Position numbers and translations under genes: made by a program
The notes under the pieces: model-generated
Told to the model about the DNA's origin: nothing
The model's input: only the letters and a program-made list of their open reading frames with translations
Databases searched by the model: none
Assembly (NCBI RefSeq): GCF_000219215.1
Contig: NC_015727.1
Coordinates: forward strand, 62,001-126,000
Direction of reading: 5' to 3'
Length of the DNA stretch: 64,000 nt
Origin: Cupriavidus necator N-1
GTDB taxonomy: Bacteria; Pseudomonadota; Gammaproteobacteria; Burkholderiales; Burkholderiaceae
Shown: positions 34,942-45,543 of the stretch, in pieces
Layout: each line of letters starts with the position of its first letter
How positions within the stretch are numbered: the stretch's first letter is position 1

Positions 34942-35868
34942 ATGGATCGTCTAGTCTCAATGCAGGCATTCACTCGGGTGGTGGATGTCGGCAGCTTTGC
35001 GGGCGCGGCGGAGTCGCTCGACCTGCCAAAGCCTACGCTCACCCGCCAGATCCAGCATCTCGAGACTCACCTTGGAGTCAAGCTGCTGCACCGGACCACG
35101 CGCCGCATCAGTTTGACCACCGAAGGCGCTGCCTATTACGAACGCTGCGTCCGCATCCTGGCCGACGTCGAGGAATCGGAACAGTCGTTGACGCATCACA
35201 ACAACTCGCCACGCGGCACACTGGCAGTGGACACCACGAGCGTACTCGCGCAAATGGTGTTGATGCCGCGACTGCGCGACTTCTTCAATGCGTATCCGGA
35301 ACTGAAGCTCGAGCTGACCACCAACGGCAAGCCGATCGACATGCTCAAGGAAGGCGTGGATGTGGTCCTGCGCGTGGGTGCGCTAGACGAATCGATGGTG
35401 GCACGTCGCATCGGCCAGGTGAAGCTGGCGTTCTATGCATCACCGATCTATCTGCGCCGCTTTGGTACACCTCACGATCTCACAGAACTGGCCCTGCATA
35501 AGGCGGTGAACTTCCTGTCGAACCGCACCGGGCGCGAAACGCCGTGGCCGCTGATCCGTGCCGGCGAACGCAGCGAAGTTTTGCCGCCTTCGGCGATCTC
35601 CACCAACGATGCCGACGTCTACCTGGGCTGCGCATTGGACGGCCACGGAATCGCCCGCATCTCGCAAGCGATGGCCGATCCCTATATCAACAGTGGCCGG
35701 CTGGTGGAAATCATGACCGAGTGGCAATCCGACGAACTGCCAATCTCCGCGATGTATCCACAGAACCGGCACTTGTCGGCCAAGGTGCGCGTATTCGTGA
35801 ACTGGGCTGCCGAGATTTTCTCGCGGCATCCGCGCTTCGGCGCGGCACGGCGGCAACTGGCCGCGTAG
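34942..35868 (+). CDS. LysR-family transcriptional regulator
   Basis: 308 residues. The helix-turn-helix is at about residues 1-60 (MQAFTRVVDVGSFAGAAESL, LDLPKPTLTRQIQHLETHLG), followed by an effector domain (EGVDVVLRVGALDESMVARR). This is the CrgA-like branch common in Burkholderiaceae. It precedes a decayed CMD gene and the second nitroreductase on the same strand; in this branch targets are more often divergent, so its regulon is uncertain. Confidence 0.93.
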   Translation: MDRLVSMQAFTRVVDVGSFAGAAESLDLPKPTLTRQIQHLETHLGVKLLHRTTRRISLTTEGAAYYERCVRILADVEESEQSLTHHNNSPRGTLAVDTTSVLAQMVLMPRLRDFFNAYPELKLELTTNGKPIDMLKEGVDVVLRVGALDESMVARRIGQVKLAFYASPIYLRRFGTPHDLTELALHKAVNFLSNRTGRETPWPLIRAGERSEVLPPSAISTNDADVYLGCALDGHGIARISQAMADPYINSGRLVEIMTEWQSDELPISAMYPQNRHLSAKVRVFVNWAAEIFSRHPRFGAARRQLAA

Positions 35869-35933
35869 TTTGCGTAGTCGGAGTTTCGGCGCGACAAGCT
35901 TTCCGGGCCGGGTCATTCAACAGGAGATCAGAT

Positions 35934-36225
35934 GTGACCAACACGACCGCAGCGAATGGAAAAGAGGTGGCCTCTCATGGTGTGCCTGCGGAAGACGACT
36001 ATTCGATCTCAGTGCGGAAGCTATTTGATTGGTGTATCGAGGCTGGCCTTTCCTGAGCAGCTCATCGAGGCCGTCTTCAAGGCAGTGCTGCCTACCGCAT
36101 TGGGCCACCTCGCCCCGGCCTCATCCATCATGCCGCCGGCTACACCGACACCCATTTGGCTGAGATCTCGCTGGCCATCGCGCTCACCGTCTGTACCGAC
36201 GTTGACTTTCCACCCATCGAGTAAA
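35934..36225 (+). pseudogene. decayed carboxymuconolactone decarboxylase/AhpD-like gene
   Basis: The C-terminal part reads AAGYTDTHLAEISLAIALTV then CTDVDFPPIE and stop (ending 36225), the recognisable end of CMD-family peroxidase-related proteins, but about nine codons (family FTN-x-x-N-x-x) are missing after LTV. Upstream pieces are in other frames: a GTG-start frame VTNTTAANGKEVASHGVPAE ends at a stop at 36056. A good AGGAGATCAG site remains before 35934. The gene is clearly broken by deletion and frameshift. Confidence 0.6.
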
Positions 36226-36459
36226 CCGCCTTGCCGGGCGAGCACGACATCACACTTCGAAGTTTCGCTCGGCTGATCCCGACGCGGCGATTTTCCCTGA
36301 GCCGTGCCGCCGATGCCGGATGGATTGCCTTGTTGCTTTGATCCTTTTGGGCATTCTTTTGAGTACATGGAGTCTCGAAATCTGCATTCGGTAGACCTAA
36401 AGTTGAGGCTCCTAACCACCTGATGAATGAGTCTCGCGCCCATGACCAACGGAACCACC

Positions 36460-37077
36460 ATGACCAACGCTGTCATCGACTGTATCTTGAGCCGCAGCGC
36501 GGCCAAGTACTACGACCCCACCGCAACCTTGAGCGACGAGCAAATCCGCGAGCTGGTGCGGATCGGCACAAGCGCGCCGACATCCTTCCACATGCAGAAC
36601 TGGCGCTTCATCGCCGTACGCTCGCCTGAAGCCAAGGCTCGGCTGAGTCCGATCGCTTGGAGCCAGCCCCCGATCACCGAAGCAGCCGTTACCTTCATCG
36701 TCTGCGGTCAGTTGGCCGATTCCAGCGTAATACCAGATCGCCTGGCGCCGCTGGTGGAAGCGGGCGTCATGCCGGCAGAGATGGTGCCGGAATGGGAAAT
36801 CCCCGCACGCAATCTGTACATGGAGTACCCGCAGCGCCAGCGCGACGAGGCAGTACGCACTGCCACCTTCGGCGCGGCGGCGATGATCTACGCGGCCCGC
36901 TCGCTGGGCCTGGGTTCGACGCCGATGATTGGTTTCGATGCCGAAGGGGTGCACCGCGAGTTCGGACTGGCCCAAGACGAAGTGCCGGTCCTGCTGTTGT
37001 CCGTAGGAGCGGAGCGTCTCGGAAACTGGCCGCAGAAGCCGCGCCTGCCAGTGGCCGATGTGTTGGATTTGGTATAG
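36460..37077 (+). CDS. nitroreductase-family FMN oxidoreductase, copy 2
   Basis: 205 residues from the ATG at 36460, matching copy 1; an in-frame ATG at 36427 would add 11 residues. Compared with 32842-33449 I see only two changes, one silent and one Val to Leu in SDEQIRELVRI, until the last four codons, where the two copies diverge. The duplicated segment therefore equals the coding sequence almost exactly. Copy 2 is 3' of the broken CMD gene and 188 bp before an intact AhpD-like gene. Confidence 0.93.
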   Translation: MTNAVIDCILSRSAAKYYDPTATLSDEQIRELVRIGTSAPTSFHMQNWRFIAVRSPEAKARLSPIAWSQPPITEAAVTFIVCGQLADSSVIPDRLAPLVEAGVMPAEMVPEWEIPARNLYMEYPQRQRDEAVRTATFGAAAMIYAARSLGLGSTPMIGFDAEGVHREFGLAQDEVPVLLLSVGAERLGNWPQKPRLPVADVLDLV

Positions 37078-37264
37078 GCGCGTCGCCGCGGCAGTGATCA
37101 CGCCGAACGACCAAGCGGCTGCCAAGTGAGAGGCAAACACAAGGTACCTCCCACTTGAAGGCCTGACCAGCTTCGACCCAAGACTTGGGCACGAAGTAAG
37201 CCGGGGGATGGTTCCCACATGGACATTCCCCAATTAGTGAAACTAGCAACTTACAGAGATTACG

Positions 37265-37810
37265 ATGCCAAGAACTGCTGCTCTAAAGCCGGAACAGGTG
37301 CCGGCCGATTCGAAACCGACCCTCGATGCAATTACCAAGAACATCGGGTTCACCCCAAATATGATGGCGACCTTCGCGCAGAGCCCCGTCGCGTTCAACT
37401 CATGGGCCACCCTGCTTGGCTCCTTGAGTAAGGCGCTCGACGTGAAGACGCGTGACAGCATCGGCCTCGCTGTCTCCGAAGTGAATGGCTGCAACTACTG
37501 CCTGACAGTTCACAGTTATACGGCCGAGCATCTGGCCAAGCTGTCGACCGATGAAATCATTCTCGCTCGGAAGGGCCGTGCCAACGACCCGAAGCGCGAC
37601 GCCGCCGTCCAGTTTGCGCGCAAAGTCATCGAGGCCCGCGGCAACGTCACTGACGCCGATCTGAAAGCCGTCCGCGAAGCCGGCTACACGGATGCGAACG
37701 TCATGGAGATCGTCGCGCTGGTTGCCATGTACTCCCTGACGAATTTCTTCAATAACGTGTTCGATCCCGAGAAGGACTTTCCCGCCGTTACGCCGGCTGG
37801 CTCGATCTGA
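37265..37810 (+). CDS. carboxymuconolactone decarboxylase-family alkylhydroperoxidase (AhpD-like)
   Basis: 181 residues with the AhpD redox centre EVNGCNYCLTVHSY: Cys76, Cys79 and His83. The C-terminal GYTDANVMEIVALVAMYSLT, then NFFNNVFDPEKDFP, is the usual end of peroxidase-related CMD proteins. It should reduce organic or peroxynitrite-type peroxides through the cysteine pair. It is followed by a terminator at 37873 and then a glutathione transferase, consistent with a detoxification cluster. Confidence 0.92.
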   Translation: MPRTAALKPEQVPADSKPTLDAITKNIGFTPNMMATFAQSPVAFNSWATLLGSLSKALDVKTRDSIGLAVSEVNGCNYCLTVHSYTAEHLAKLSTDEIILARKGRANDPKRDAAVQFARKVIEARGNVTDADLKAVREAGYTDANVMEIVALVAMYSLTNFFNNVFDPEKDFPAVTPAGSI

Positions 37811-37872
37811 ACGCTATCCGGTCGCATCGACCCTCTCCGAGGGGCTTGAAGGTTTGATGCGAGCGCTACGCC

Positions 37873-37923
37873 AAAGCCCGGAGGCACCCGGGAAAGATTC
37901 TTGGGAATGCGTCCGGGCTTTTC
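37873..37923 (+). terminator. rho-independent terminator after the AhpD-like gene
   Basis: AAAGCCCGGA (37873-37882) pairs perfectly with TCCGGGCTTT (37912-37921), followed by a short T tract. The loop of 29 bases is long for a terminator, and an inner pairing is possible. Confidence 0.55.
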
Positions 37924-37953
37924 GTATGACCCGACAAGTCTAGGAGAAAGAAT

Positions 37954-38652
37954 GTGACACTCGATCATCCAATTTTTGCTCGCTGGCCGGTGCAGTACCC
38001 CGATCGGCTGCAACTCTTTTCCTTACCGACGCCCAACGGAGTGAAGGTCGGCATCATGCTGGAGGAAACAGGCCTTGCCTATGAGCCTCACCGCATCGAC
38101 ATCATGGCGAACGAAAACCACGATCCGGCCTTCCTGGCACTCAATCCTAATGGCAAGATTCCGGCGATCTACGATCCCGAAGGGCCGGGCGGCCGGCCGC
38201 TGGCGTTGTTCGAATCCGGAGCGATCCTGATCTACCTCGCAGACAAGACGGGGCAGTTCCTCTCCACCGATCCCAACACGCGCTACGAAACGATCCAGTG
38301 GTTGATGTGGCAGATGGGCGGTGTCGGGCCGATGTTCGGCCAGGTCGGCTTCTTCAACAAGTTTGCCGGCAAAGCCTATGAAGACAAGCGCCCACGCGAC
38401 CGCTACGCAACCGAATCAGCCCGGCTGCTCGGTGTCCTCGACGAACGTCTCGCGGGCCGCGACTGGGTGATGGGCGCTGACTACAGCATCGCCGATATTT
38501 CGCTGCTCGGGTGGGTGCGTAACCTGATCGGCTTTTATGAGGCGCGTGAGCTCGTCGGCTTCGATCGCTTCCTTCATGTGCAGGCATGGCTCGATCGCGG
38601 TTTCGCGCGCCCAGCCGTTCAAATGGGAATCAATATTCCGCCTCGCGACTGA
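37954..38652 (+). CDS. glutathione S-transferase family protein (YfcG/YghU-like)
   Basis: 232 residues starting with GTG after AGGAGA. The thioredoxin-like N-terminal domain shows LFSLPTPNGVKVGIMLEETG, the NPNGKIPAIYDP loop with the cis-proline, and LFESGAILIYLADKTG, whose Glu-Ser binds glutathione. The helical C-terminal domain has DWVMGADYSIADISLLGWVR. YfcG/YghU relatives reduce disulfides or organic peroxides with glutathione, which suits the neighbouring AhpD-like and nitroreductase genes. Confidence 0.94.
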   Translation: MTLDHPIFARWPVQYPDRLQLFSLPTPNGVKVGIMLEETGLAYEPHRIDIMANENHDPAFLALNPNGKIPAIYDPEGPGGRPLALFESGAILIYLADKTGQFLSTDPNTRYETIQWLMWQMGGVGPMFGQVGFFNKFAGKAYEDKRPRDRYATESARLLGVLDERLAGRDWVMGADYSIADISLLGWVRNLIGFYEARELVGFDRFLHVQAWLDRGFARPAVQMGINIPPRD

Positions 38653-38725
38653 GTGCATGTAGATGGATACCGCAACGGCCGGCGACGCACGGAGCCGCTC
38701 AAATTCTATTCAAGCGAGGATATCT

Positions 38726-39196
38726 ATGATTAAAATCACCGCCGACATGGAGGCGATCATCAAGCAGACGATGCTGTCGTTCGTCGCGACAGTCAACGCG
38801 GACGGAACGCCCAATCTTTCGCCGAAGGCGTCCTTGACGGTCACGAACGGCGTTCTCTACTTCGCCGATATCGCATCGCCCCGAACGATACTGAACTTGA
38901 GGCGAAATCCCGCCATCGAAATTAACGTGGTCGACATCTTCCAGAGACGCGGTTATCGATTCAAGGGTCGCGCGTTGGTGCTGCCGCCAGGCGATGGTGA
39001 GTACTTGATGATCGCCGATTGGGTTCGGGCGACGAATGGCCCAGAGTATCCCGTCAATCACGTCGTCAAAATCGAAACCACTTCGATCATCCCGTTACTG
39101 TCTCCAGCCCATGTCTTTGCCCGCCCTCCTCGAAGTCAGGACGAAATCAGGAGCACCTACCATCAAAAGTACAGGGTGAAACCCATCGGAGCATAG
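38726..39196 (+). CDS. pyridoxamine 5'-phosphate oxidase-like flavin-binding protein
   Basis: 156 residues from the ATG at 38726. The split-barrel fold is indicated by SFVATVNADGTPNLSPKASL, LYFADIASPRTILNLRRNPA and EINVVDIFQRRGYRFKGRAL. Members bind FMN, F420 or heme and act as oxidoreductases of unknown specificity. It is the last of the small redox genes and precedes an AraC regulator on the same strand. Confidence 0.88.
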   Translation: MIKITADMEAIIKQTMLSFVATVNADGTPNLSPKASLTVTNGVLYFADIASPRTILNLRRNPAIEINVVDIFQRRGYRFKGRALVLPPGDGEYLMIADWVRATNGPEYPVNHVVKIETTSIIPLLSPAHVFARPPRSQDEIRSTYHQKYRVKPIGA

Positions 39197-39439
39197 GTGC
39201 AGGGTCCGCGAAGAACGGCATGCGGCTTTAAGACCGCATCGTTCATCGCTCGGGCTTTCCAGCCGGCATGCAAGTGCCTGGATGGCGGCGCGCACGCGAA
39301 GGAATTCCTTGGCGTCCAGTTGCCCGGACGAGCTTGCGCGCTACGTGTCCGATCAGCTCGAGCACTGAGGCCATTTGCTTCGCACAACCGGTGTGCAATC
39401 GCAATATGATGCTTGAGCGTTTCAAATTCTCGAGGTCCT

Positions 39440-40396
39440 ATGTCCCAAGTCGACTGGCTGAGCCAGCTCCTGCAAATGATCACCATCACTGGCCGGCTGG
39501 AGGTCCGTTGCGTCTACGGCGAGCCATGGCGTGTGGCCTGGCCCCAGTCCGCAGCGCACGAGATTCCCTACCACGTCGTGCTCAAGGGCCGGGCGATTAT
39601 CGAGAATCCGGAGACCGAGACGACCATGGAGCTGGTGGGAGGAGATGTCGTGCTGTTACCTCACGGGTCGGCGCACGTCCTGCACGATGGCAGCGGACAT
39701 GCGCCGGGTCTTACCTACAATCGCCAAGGTTCTGCAGGATGGATGCTTAGCCAGAATGACGGCCAGGGCGATCATCTGGACCTGTTGTGCGGGCGATTTT
39801 TCATCGAGCCGCCCCATGATCGGCTGATTCGCAACTATCTACCCACGAATCTGGTGGTACGGGCCATGGACGGCCATGATGATGACGCCATCGGGTCCGC
39901 TTCGAACCACCTGGCCAGTCTCGTGGGGCTGATGCGCATAGAGTCCACCGGAGACAAACTGGGCGGATATGCCATGCTCAACGCGCTTACCTCGGCGCTG
40001 TTCACACTGGTACTGCGCGCAGCCAGCGAATCCGAGCAGGCCCCAGCAGGCTTGTTGGCGCTTGCCGGCCATCCACGGCTGGCTCCGGCCATTTCGGCCA
40101 TGTTCGCCGATCCGGCGCGACCCTGGAACCTGCCTGATCTGGCCGACTTGTGCAGCATGTCGCGCGCCACCTTCATGCGGCACTTTCAGGACAAGCTGGG
40201 GCGCTCGGCCATCGAATTGCTGACCGATATCCGCATGAGCCTGGCCGCCAACGAACTGAAGAAGCCGATGATGACCACCGAGACCGTGGCCGACTCAGTC
40301 GGGTATCGATCCGTGGCAGCGTTCCGGCGTGTGTTCACCGACACGATGGGGATGACGCCGGGGGAATGGCGCCGTCTGGCGCGCGAGGGCCAGTAA
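39440..40396 (+). CDS. AraC-family regulator with N-terminal cupin domain
   Basis: 318 residues from the ATG at 39440. A cupin domain occupies about residues 10-180 (HVVLKGRAIIENPETETTME, GGDVVLLPHGSAHVL), and two AraC helix-turn-helix motifs lie at about 215-315 (WNLPDLADLCSMSRATFMRH, TTETVADSVGYRSVAAFRRV, MGMTPGEWRR). This cupin_6 subgroup usually controls adjacent oxidoreductase genes, so the upstream redox cluster is a plausible target. Confidence 0.93.
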   Translation: MSQVDWLSQLLQMITITGRLEVRCVYGEPWRVAWPQSAAHEIPYHVVLKGRAIIENPETETTMELVGGDVVLLPHGSAHVLHDGSGHAPGLTYNRQGSAGWMLSQNDGQGDHLDLLCGRFFIEPPHDRLIRNYLPTNLVVRAMDGHDDDAIGSASNHLASLVGLMRIESTGDKLGGYAMLNALTSALFTLVLRAASESEQAPAGLLALAGHPRLAPAISAMFADPARPWNLPDLADLCSMSRATFMRHFQDKLGRSAIELLTDIRMSLAANELKKPMMTTETVADSVGYRSVAAFRRVFTDTMGMTPGEWRRLAREGQ

Positions 40397-40957
40397 TGCG
40401 ATTCGGTTTCGGTGTGCAGCCTGGATGAGGGGCTAGACACGCCGGCGCTTGCGACCACTCTTCCGCGATTCAACGCGACCTCATAGGAGGGGTCGTCCAA
40501 TAAGAAAGAGCGCCGCTGCGAATAGTGCGGCTGTATGGTATCGAATGTGTCTTTGGGTCATGACTAAATTGAGGGTCGGCTACGTTGCAGAAGTCGCGAC
40601 ACGCTACTTCAGCGCAAGCGAACAGCTTGCTGGCCTCCGACCTCGGTCGATTGAGGGGAGGGTGGCGGTCGGCTCTTGCCGGCTGCACTCCGGCCGCTGG
40701 ACCAGACACCACCTCATCGGCAGCTCTTGAGGGTACAGCTGTCATTCATGTCTTCGGGTCGGTCGGCAGATCATCCGCCAAACTCGCCATTCGTGCATTC
40801 CCCGTTGCAGCCGGTCCGCAATGTCCAGTATCGTGCACAGGTGCGTGATCGACCTGTTGCGGCCGTTCGAGAAGCCCGAAACTGGACGTTCTTCCCACGA
40901 TGCGTAAGCCTTAAACAATCAGCTGCTGCCAAGGACGTGTTTCGTCGGCCTGCCCGA
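40397..40957. other. intergenic stretch without a recognised gene
   Basis: 561 bp between the AraC gene and the ppk2 remnant. No frame on either strand shows a family signature. A patch near 40610-40710 resembles the degenerate intergenic repeats also present near 17140, 19735 and 45060. Confidence 0.45.
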
Positions 40958-41512
40958 TTAGTCTCTCTGCTTCGTGAGTTGCTCGCGGATCTCGGATAAT
41001 TCCTTTTTCCGCTCGGCGGTCGTCTTCGGGTACTGCAATTTCAGTTCACCGAGGGTGTCGAGGATGATCTGCGACACGATCAGCCGGGCGTCCTCCTTGT
41101 CGTCGGCGGGTACTACGTACCAAGGCGCGAGTTCCGTGCTAGTCGCGCTCAGACATTTCTCGTACGCCGTCATGTATTTCGTCCAGAATTTTCGCTCCTC
41201 GACATCGGCCATGCTGAATTTCCAGTTCTTATTGGGATCGTCAATGCGCGCGAGAAAGCGCTTACGCTGTTCCTCCTTCGAAAGATGCAGGAAGAACTTC
41301 ACGACACGCGTGCCGTTACGGCAAAGATGGGCTTCCAAATCAGCTATCGAACGGTAGCGGCCATGCCAGAGGGATTCGCCAGAACCCGACACAAGCGATA
41401 GACCCTCGCCGCGAAGGATCTCGGGATGCACGCGAAGGATCAACACCTCCTCATAGTAAGAGCGGTTGAAGATGCCGATGCGGCCGCGTTCCGGCAATAT
41501 GCGCGCACCGCC
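40958..41512 (-). pseudogene. ppk2: C-terminal two thirds of polyphosphate kinase 2
   Basis: The minus-strand frame from about 41512 reads [20 protein letters not shown], then [54 protein letters not shown] and [20 protein letters not shown], the unmistakable PPK2 core including the lid and Walker B region. The Walker A part is absent. That part lies at 50782-51060 on the same strand, about 9.3 kb away. PPK2 makes GTP or ATP from polyphosphate; this fragment alone cannot work. A start at 41497 (MPERG) exists but gives a headless protein. Confidence 0.93.
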
Positions 41513-41902
41513 GCCTTGCTCCGGCCGTCGATCCGGAGACCGAAAGTGCCCCCTGGCCGAACTCAGACTGCGGCATGTTCTTCACCGCGCGCGAGGGATG
41601 CGGCTGTCGCGCGCGACGACGATCGAACTGGCGGTTGCCTGCAATCTCCGCAGGTCTTCGCAATCGCGGTGTCGGAAATAATAGGCGATCGACTAACTAT
41701 GAAAAATAGCCGAGTCACGGCATTATCGCAATTTGTCCAGTTGAGCAATATTGCCACTGGAACACTTCGGGGTCTCGGTTGCATTCCTACTGCCGAATAG
41801 AGGATGAGCGATCACGAACTGCAACGGCATGCCTGTGGTGGTCTAATTTCCTCGGACAGGTCGATAGGAGGACAATCCGGAATCGACGAGGAAAAAAGAT
41901 AG

Positions 41903-43080
<1,178 letters not shown>

Positions 43081-43252
43081 CCACTACACATGCCGCATGC
43101 GGGACACGCGCTCGCTCAGTACGTCGGGGAATGTCCTATGGCGGCCCAGCGATGTTCTGGCTCATCTTAGTAATCTGAAGCGCCCCCGCGAAGAGCAGTG
43201 GTACTTCGCCAGTTCCTTCGAACCAACGTGATACCGTTATTCTGCATAGCTA

Positions 43253-44929
43253 ATGCAAAACGACCGGAAGGGTATGAAAAAGTATCCGTGCAAGGCGTCC
43301 GCGCGCGTTCTCGCGGGCCATTACTTGCCTGACCTGCGCGCCGGGTTGTCTGTCGCTGGCCTGCTCGTTCCTGAGGCAATCGCGTATTCAACCATTGCCA
43401 ACCTACCACCTCAGACGGGCGTCATAGCGCTGCTCGCGGGACTCGTCGCCTACGGCCTGCTGGGCAACAGCCGCTTTGCGATTGTGTCGGCCACGTCATC
43501 GTCGGCAGCCGTCGTTGCAGCCGTAGCAGTGGGAATGGCCGGTGACAGCCTGCCGATGCGCATGCTGCTGGCCGCCGGGCTCGTATTGATTACCGGGTTG
43601 ATCTTCGTGAGCGCGTCGCTCGCACGCTTGGGCAGCGCTTCTGAGTTCATCGCCAAACCCGTGCTGCGAGGCTACGCGTTCGGTCTAGCAATTGTCATCA
43701 TTATAAGACAGATCCCGAGTTTTCTCGGCGTGAGCCTCAAGCACACCGATTCTGCCGGCTTCCTGATTGAGCTTGCCCGTAGCTACCCGCAGTGGAACGT
43801 CTGGCAGTTAGCAACCGGGCTCGTCGCGCTGGTCCTGCTATTCGCTTTCGGTCGCTCACGCCAGGTGCCGGGCGCGTTCGTCGTCATCTCGCTAGGCATC
43901 GTCGCCAGTCGTTGGTTCGGCCTTCACGCCCATGGGGTGTCGGTGGTCGGCACAATCGAACTATCGGGCCAAATGCCTTCCCTGCCCAGCCTTGATCACC
44001 ACCAATGGGCCCAACTTGGCGAATTCGCCTTTGCGCTGGCGCTGATCCTTTACGCCGAATCGTATAGCTCGATCCGCACGTTAGCACTCAAGCATGGAGA
44101 CTTGACGGTGCCGAACCGTGAGTTGCTCGCGCTCGGCGCTGCAAATATGCTCTCAGGGCTCTTTCATGGTCTGCCTGTAGGCGCGGGCTATTCGGCAAGT
44201 GCCACTAGCGAAGCGGCTGGTGCCCAGTCGCGCTGGGCAGGTTGGTTCGCTGCGGTAGTGGTGGCCGTCATCATGCTCCCCTTGCTGCCATTGGTGGCGC
44301 TCACGCCCACCGCGGTTCTCGCTGCTGTCGTTTGCCATGCGCTTAGTCACGCGTTGAACCCATCAGTATTCACCCCGTATTTGCGCTTGCATCGCGACCG
44401 CATCCTCGTCGCCGCCGCCGTGCTGGCAGTGCTCGTACTAGGCGTGCTCTACGGGTTGCTCGCCGCGATTGGGCTCAGCCTGCTGATGCTTTTGCGAGGG
44501 CTCTCGGTTCCGAACGTGAGCACCCTCGGCCGCCTTGGCGAAGGACACGATTTCCTTGTTCTCGCAGCGCATTCTGATGCGCGACCGGTCCCGGGCGTGA
44601 TCGTCCTGCGTCCGGAGGCACCGCTCTTTTTTGGCAATGTCGAAGTCATGATGCAGCATGTGAGGACGTTGGTCGTCAACGCGGGCGACAGCGCGCAATC
44701 GATTGTTCTCAGTCTGGAAGAGTCCCCCGATCTGGATAGCACCAGCGTGGAGGCATTGATGGAATTCGAACGCTTTGCTGCAGCGCGCGGCAAGAGGTTG
44801 TTCTTCGCGCGCCTGAAGGAGCCCGCGCTGGCGTTGCTGACTTTGGCAGGCATGCCTGGTCTCACCCCGTCATACGTTCATTACAGCGTCGACGATGCGG
44901 TCGCCGCCGCGCTCGCTCAGTCGAGTTGA
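43253..44929 (+). CDS. SulP/SLC26-family anion transporter with C-terminal STAS domain
   Basis: 558 residues (ATG at 43253; a second at 43274 is possible). The transmembrane core shows DLRAGLSVAGLLVPEAIAYS, QTGVIALLAGLVAYGLLGNS and the sulfate transporter signature region FALALILYAESYSSIRTLAL. The cytoplasmic STAS domain covers about 440-555 (LRPEAPLFFGNVEVMMQHVR, VLSLEESPDLDSTSVEALME). It probably exchanges sulfate, bicarbonate or a carboxylate with protons or sodium. Its last 59 codons plus 240 bp recur at 47475-47898. Confidence 0.93.
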   Translation: MQNDRKGMKKYPCKASARVLAGHYLPDLRAGLSVAGLLVPEAIAYSTIANLPPQTGVIALLAGLVAYGLLGNSRFAIVSATSSSAAVVAAVAVGMAGDSLPMRMLLAAGLVLITGLIFVSASLARLGSASEFIAKPVLRGYAFGLAIVIIIRQIPSFLGVSLKHTDSAGFLIELARSYPQWNVWQLATGLVALVLLFAFGRSRQVPGAFVVISLGIVASRWFGLHAHGVSVVGTIELSGQMPSLPSLDHHQWAQLGEFAFALALILYAESYSSIRTLALKHGDLTVPNRELLALGAANMLSGLFHGLPVGAGYSASATSEAAGAQSRWAGWFAAVVVAVIMLPLLPLVALTPTAVLAAVVCHALSHALNPSVFTPYLRLHRDRILVAAAVLAVLVLGVLYGLLAAIGLSLLMLLRGLSVPNVSTLGRLGEGHDFLVLAAHSDARPVPGVIVLRPEAPLFFGNVEVMMQHVRTLVVNAGDSAQSIVLSLEESPDLDSTSVEALMEFERFAAARGKRLFFARLKEPALALLTLAGMPGLTPSYVHYSVDDAVAAALAQSS

Positions 44930-45171
44930 CACACGGACGCTTGTCAGACGAGCGGACGAATGTCGCTTATGATGGCCGAAGATGCAACTGACATGGGCCG
45001 CGCACGAATGTCCGTTGTCTGGTGGAGCCGCCGTTTGGATGTCCGTCTGCGCGCGCTGGCGAATGGAAGGAGATGGCCGGCTACGGCCGTTGCACTCCAC
45101 GCTGTCCGTCGCAAGGCATAGGCGGGGAGAAGAGCGTGAGCCGGGGGCATGGCAATAAGATCCGATAACGG
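44748..45171. repeat. 424-bp direct repeat, left copy
   Basis: This copy covers the last part of the SulP gene and 240 bp beyond it. It aligns without gaps to 47475-47898 (constant offset 2727 bp) with about ten mismatches by eye. The two copies bracket the AbiE toxin-antitoxin genes. The noncoding part contains no recognised gene. Confidence 0.92.
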
Positions 45172-45464
45172 GCCTTGTCGCGCGTCGTCAGCACTCAGAG
45201 TCTTATGCCCCCTTGCGTTGCTCCGGAAGCTATTGCGACCGACGGAAGGGCGGTGGAATCGGTAACTCGTTGCCTTTCGGCCCATTGCTACTGGCTTCGT
45301 CGGTCCATCAGTCGGCAGCGCCCGATGTCACCTCGTCGGCCCGCGCCCGCCGCCAGTTCACATGCTGCGACGAACTGCCTCAAGGCTGAACGGATTTGTG
45401 TTGTTTACGTCATAAATACGCGGGAGAGCGCGTGCGCTCGCCCGAGCGGTCGAAAGGCCATATG

Positions 45465-45515
45465 TCCGAAATTTGACTACACTTTTCGGAGGCGCTAAAG
45501 TGGTTGTCCGAAAAA
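45465..45515 (+). promoter_or_regulatory. AbiE promoter with TCCGAAA operator half-sites
   Basis: A near-consensus sigma-70 promoter has TTGACT at 45473-45478, a 17-bp spacer and TAAAGT at 45496-45501. Three half-sites overlap it: TCCGAAA (45465), TTTTCGGA (45483, inverted) and TCCGAAAAA (45507). This arrangement suits autoregulation by the AbiEi antitoxin, which is known to repress its own promoter through inverted repeats. The rest of 45172-45464 shows no gene. Confidence 0.65.
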
Positions 45516-45543
45516 TGTGTGCAAGTTGCGGACTCATACGCCC

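Noticed and set aside
44930..45171. Small genes on either strand in the noncoding part of the 424-bp repeat
   Set aside because: The frames persist in both copies only because the DNA is duplicated; no ribosome site or family match is seen.
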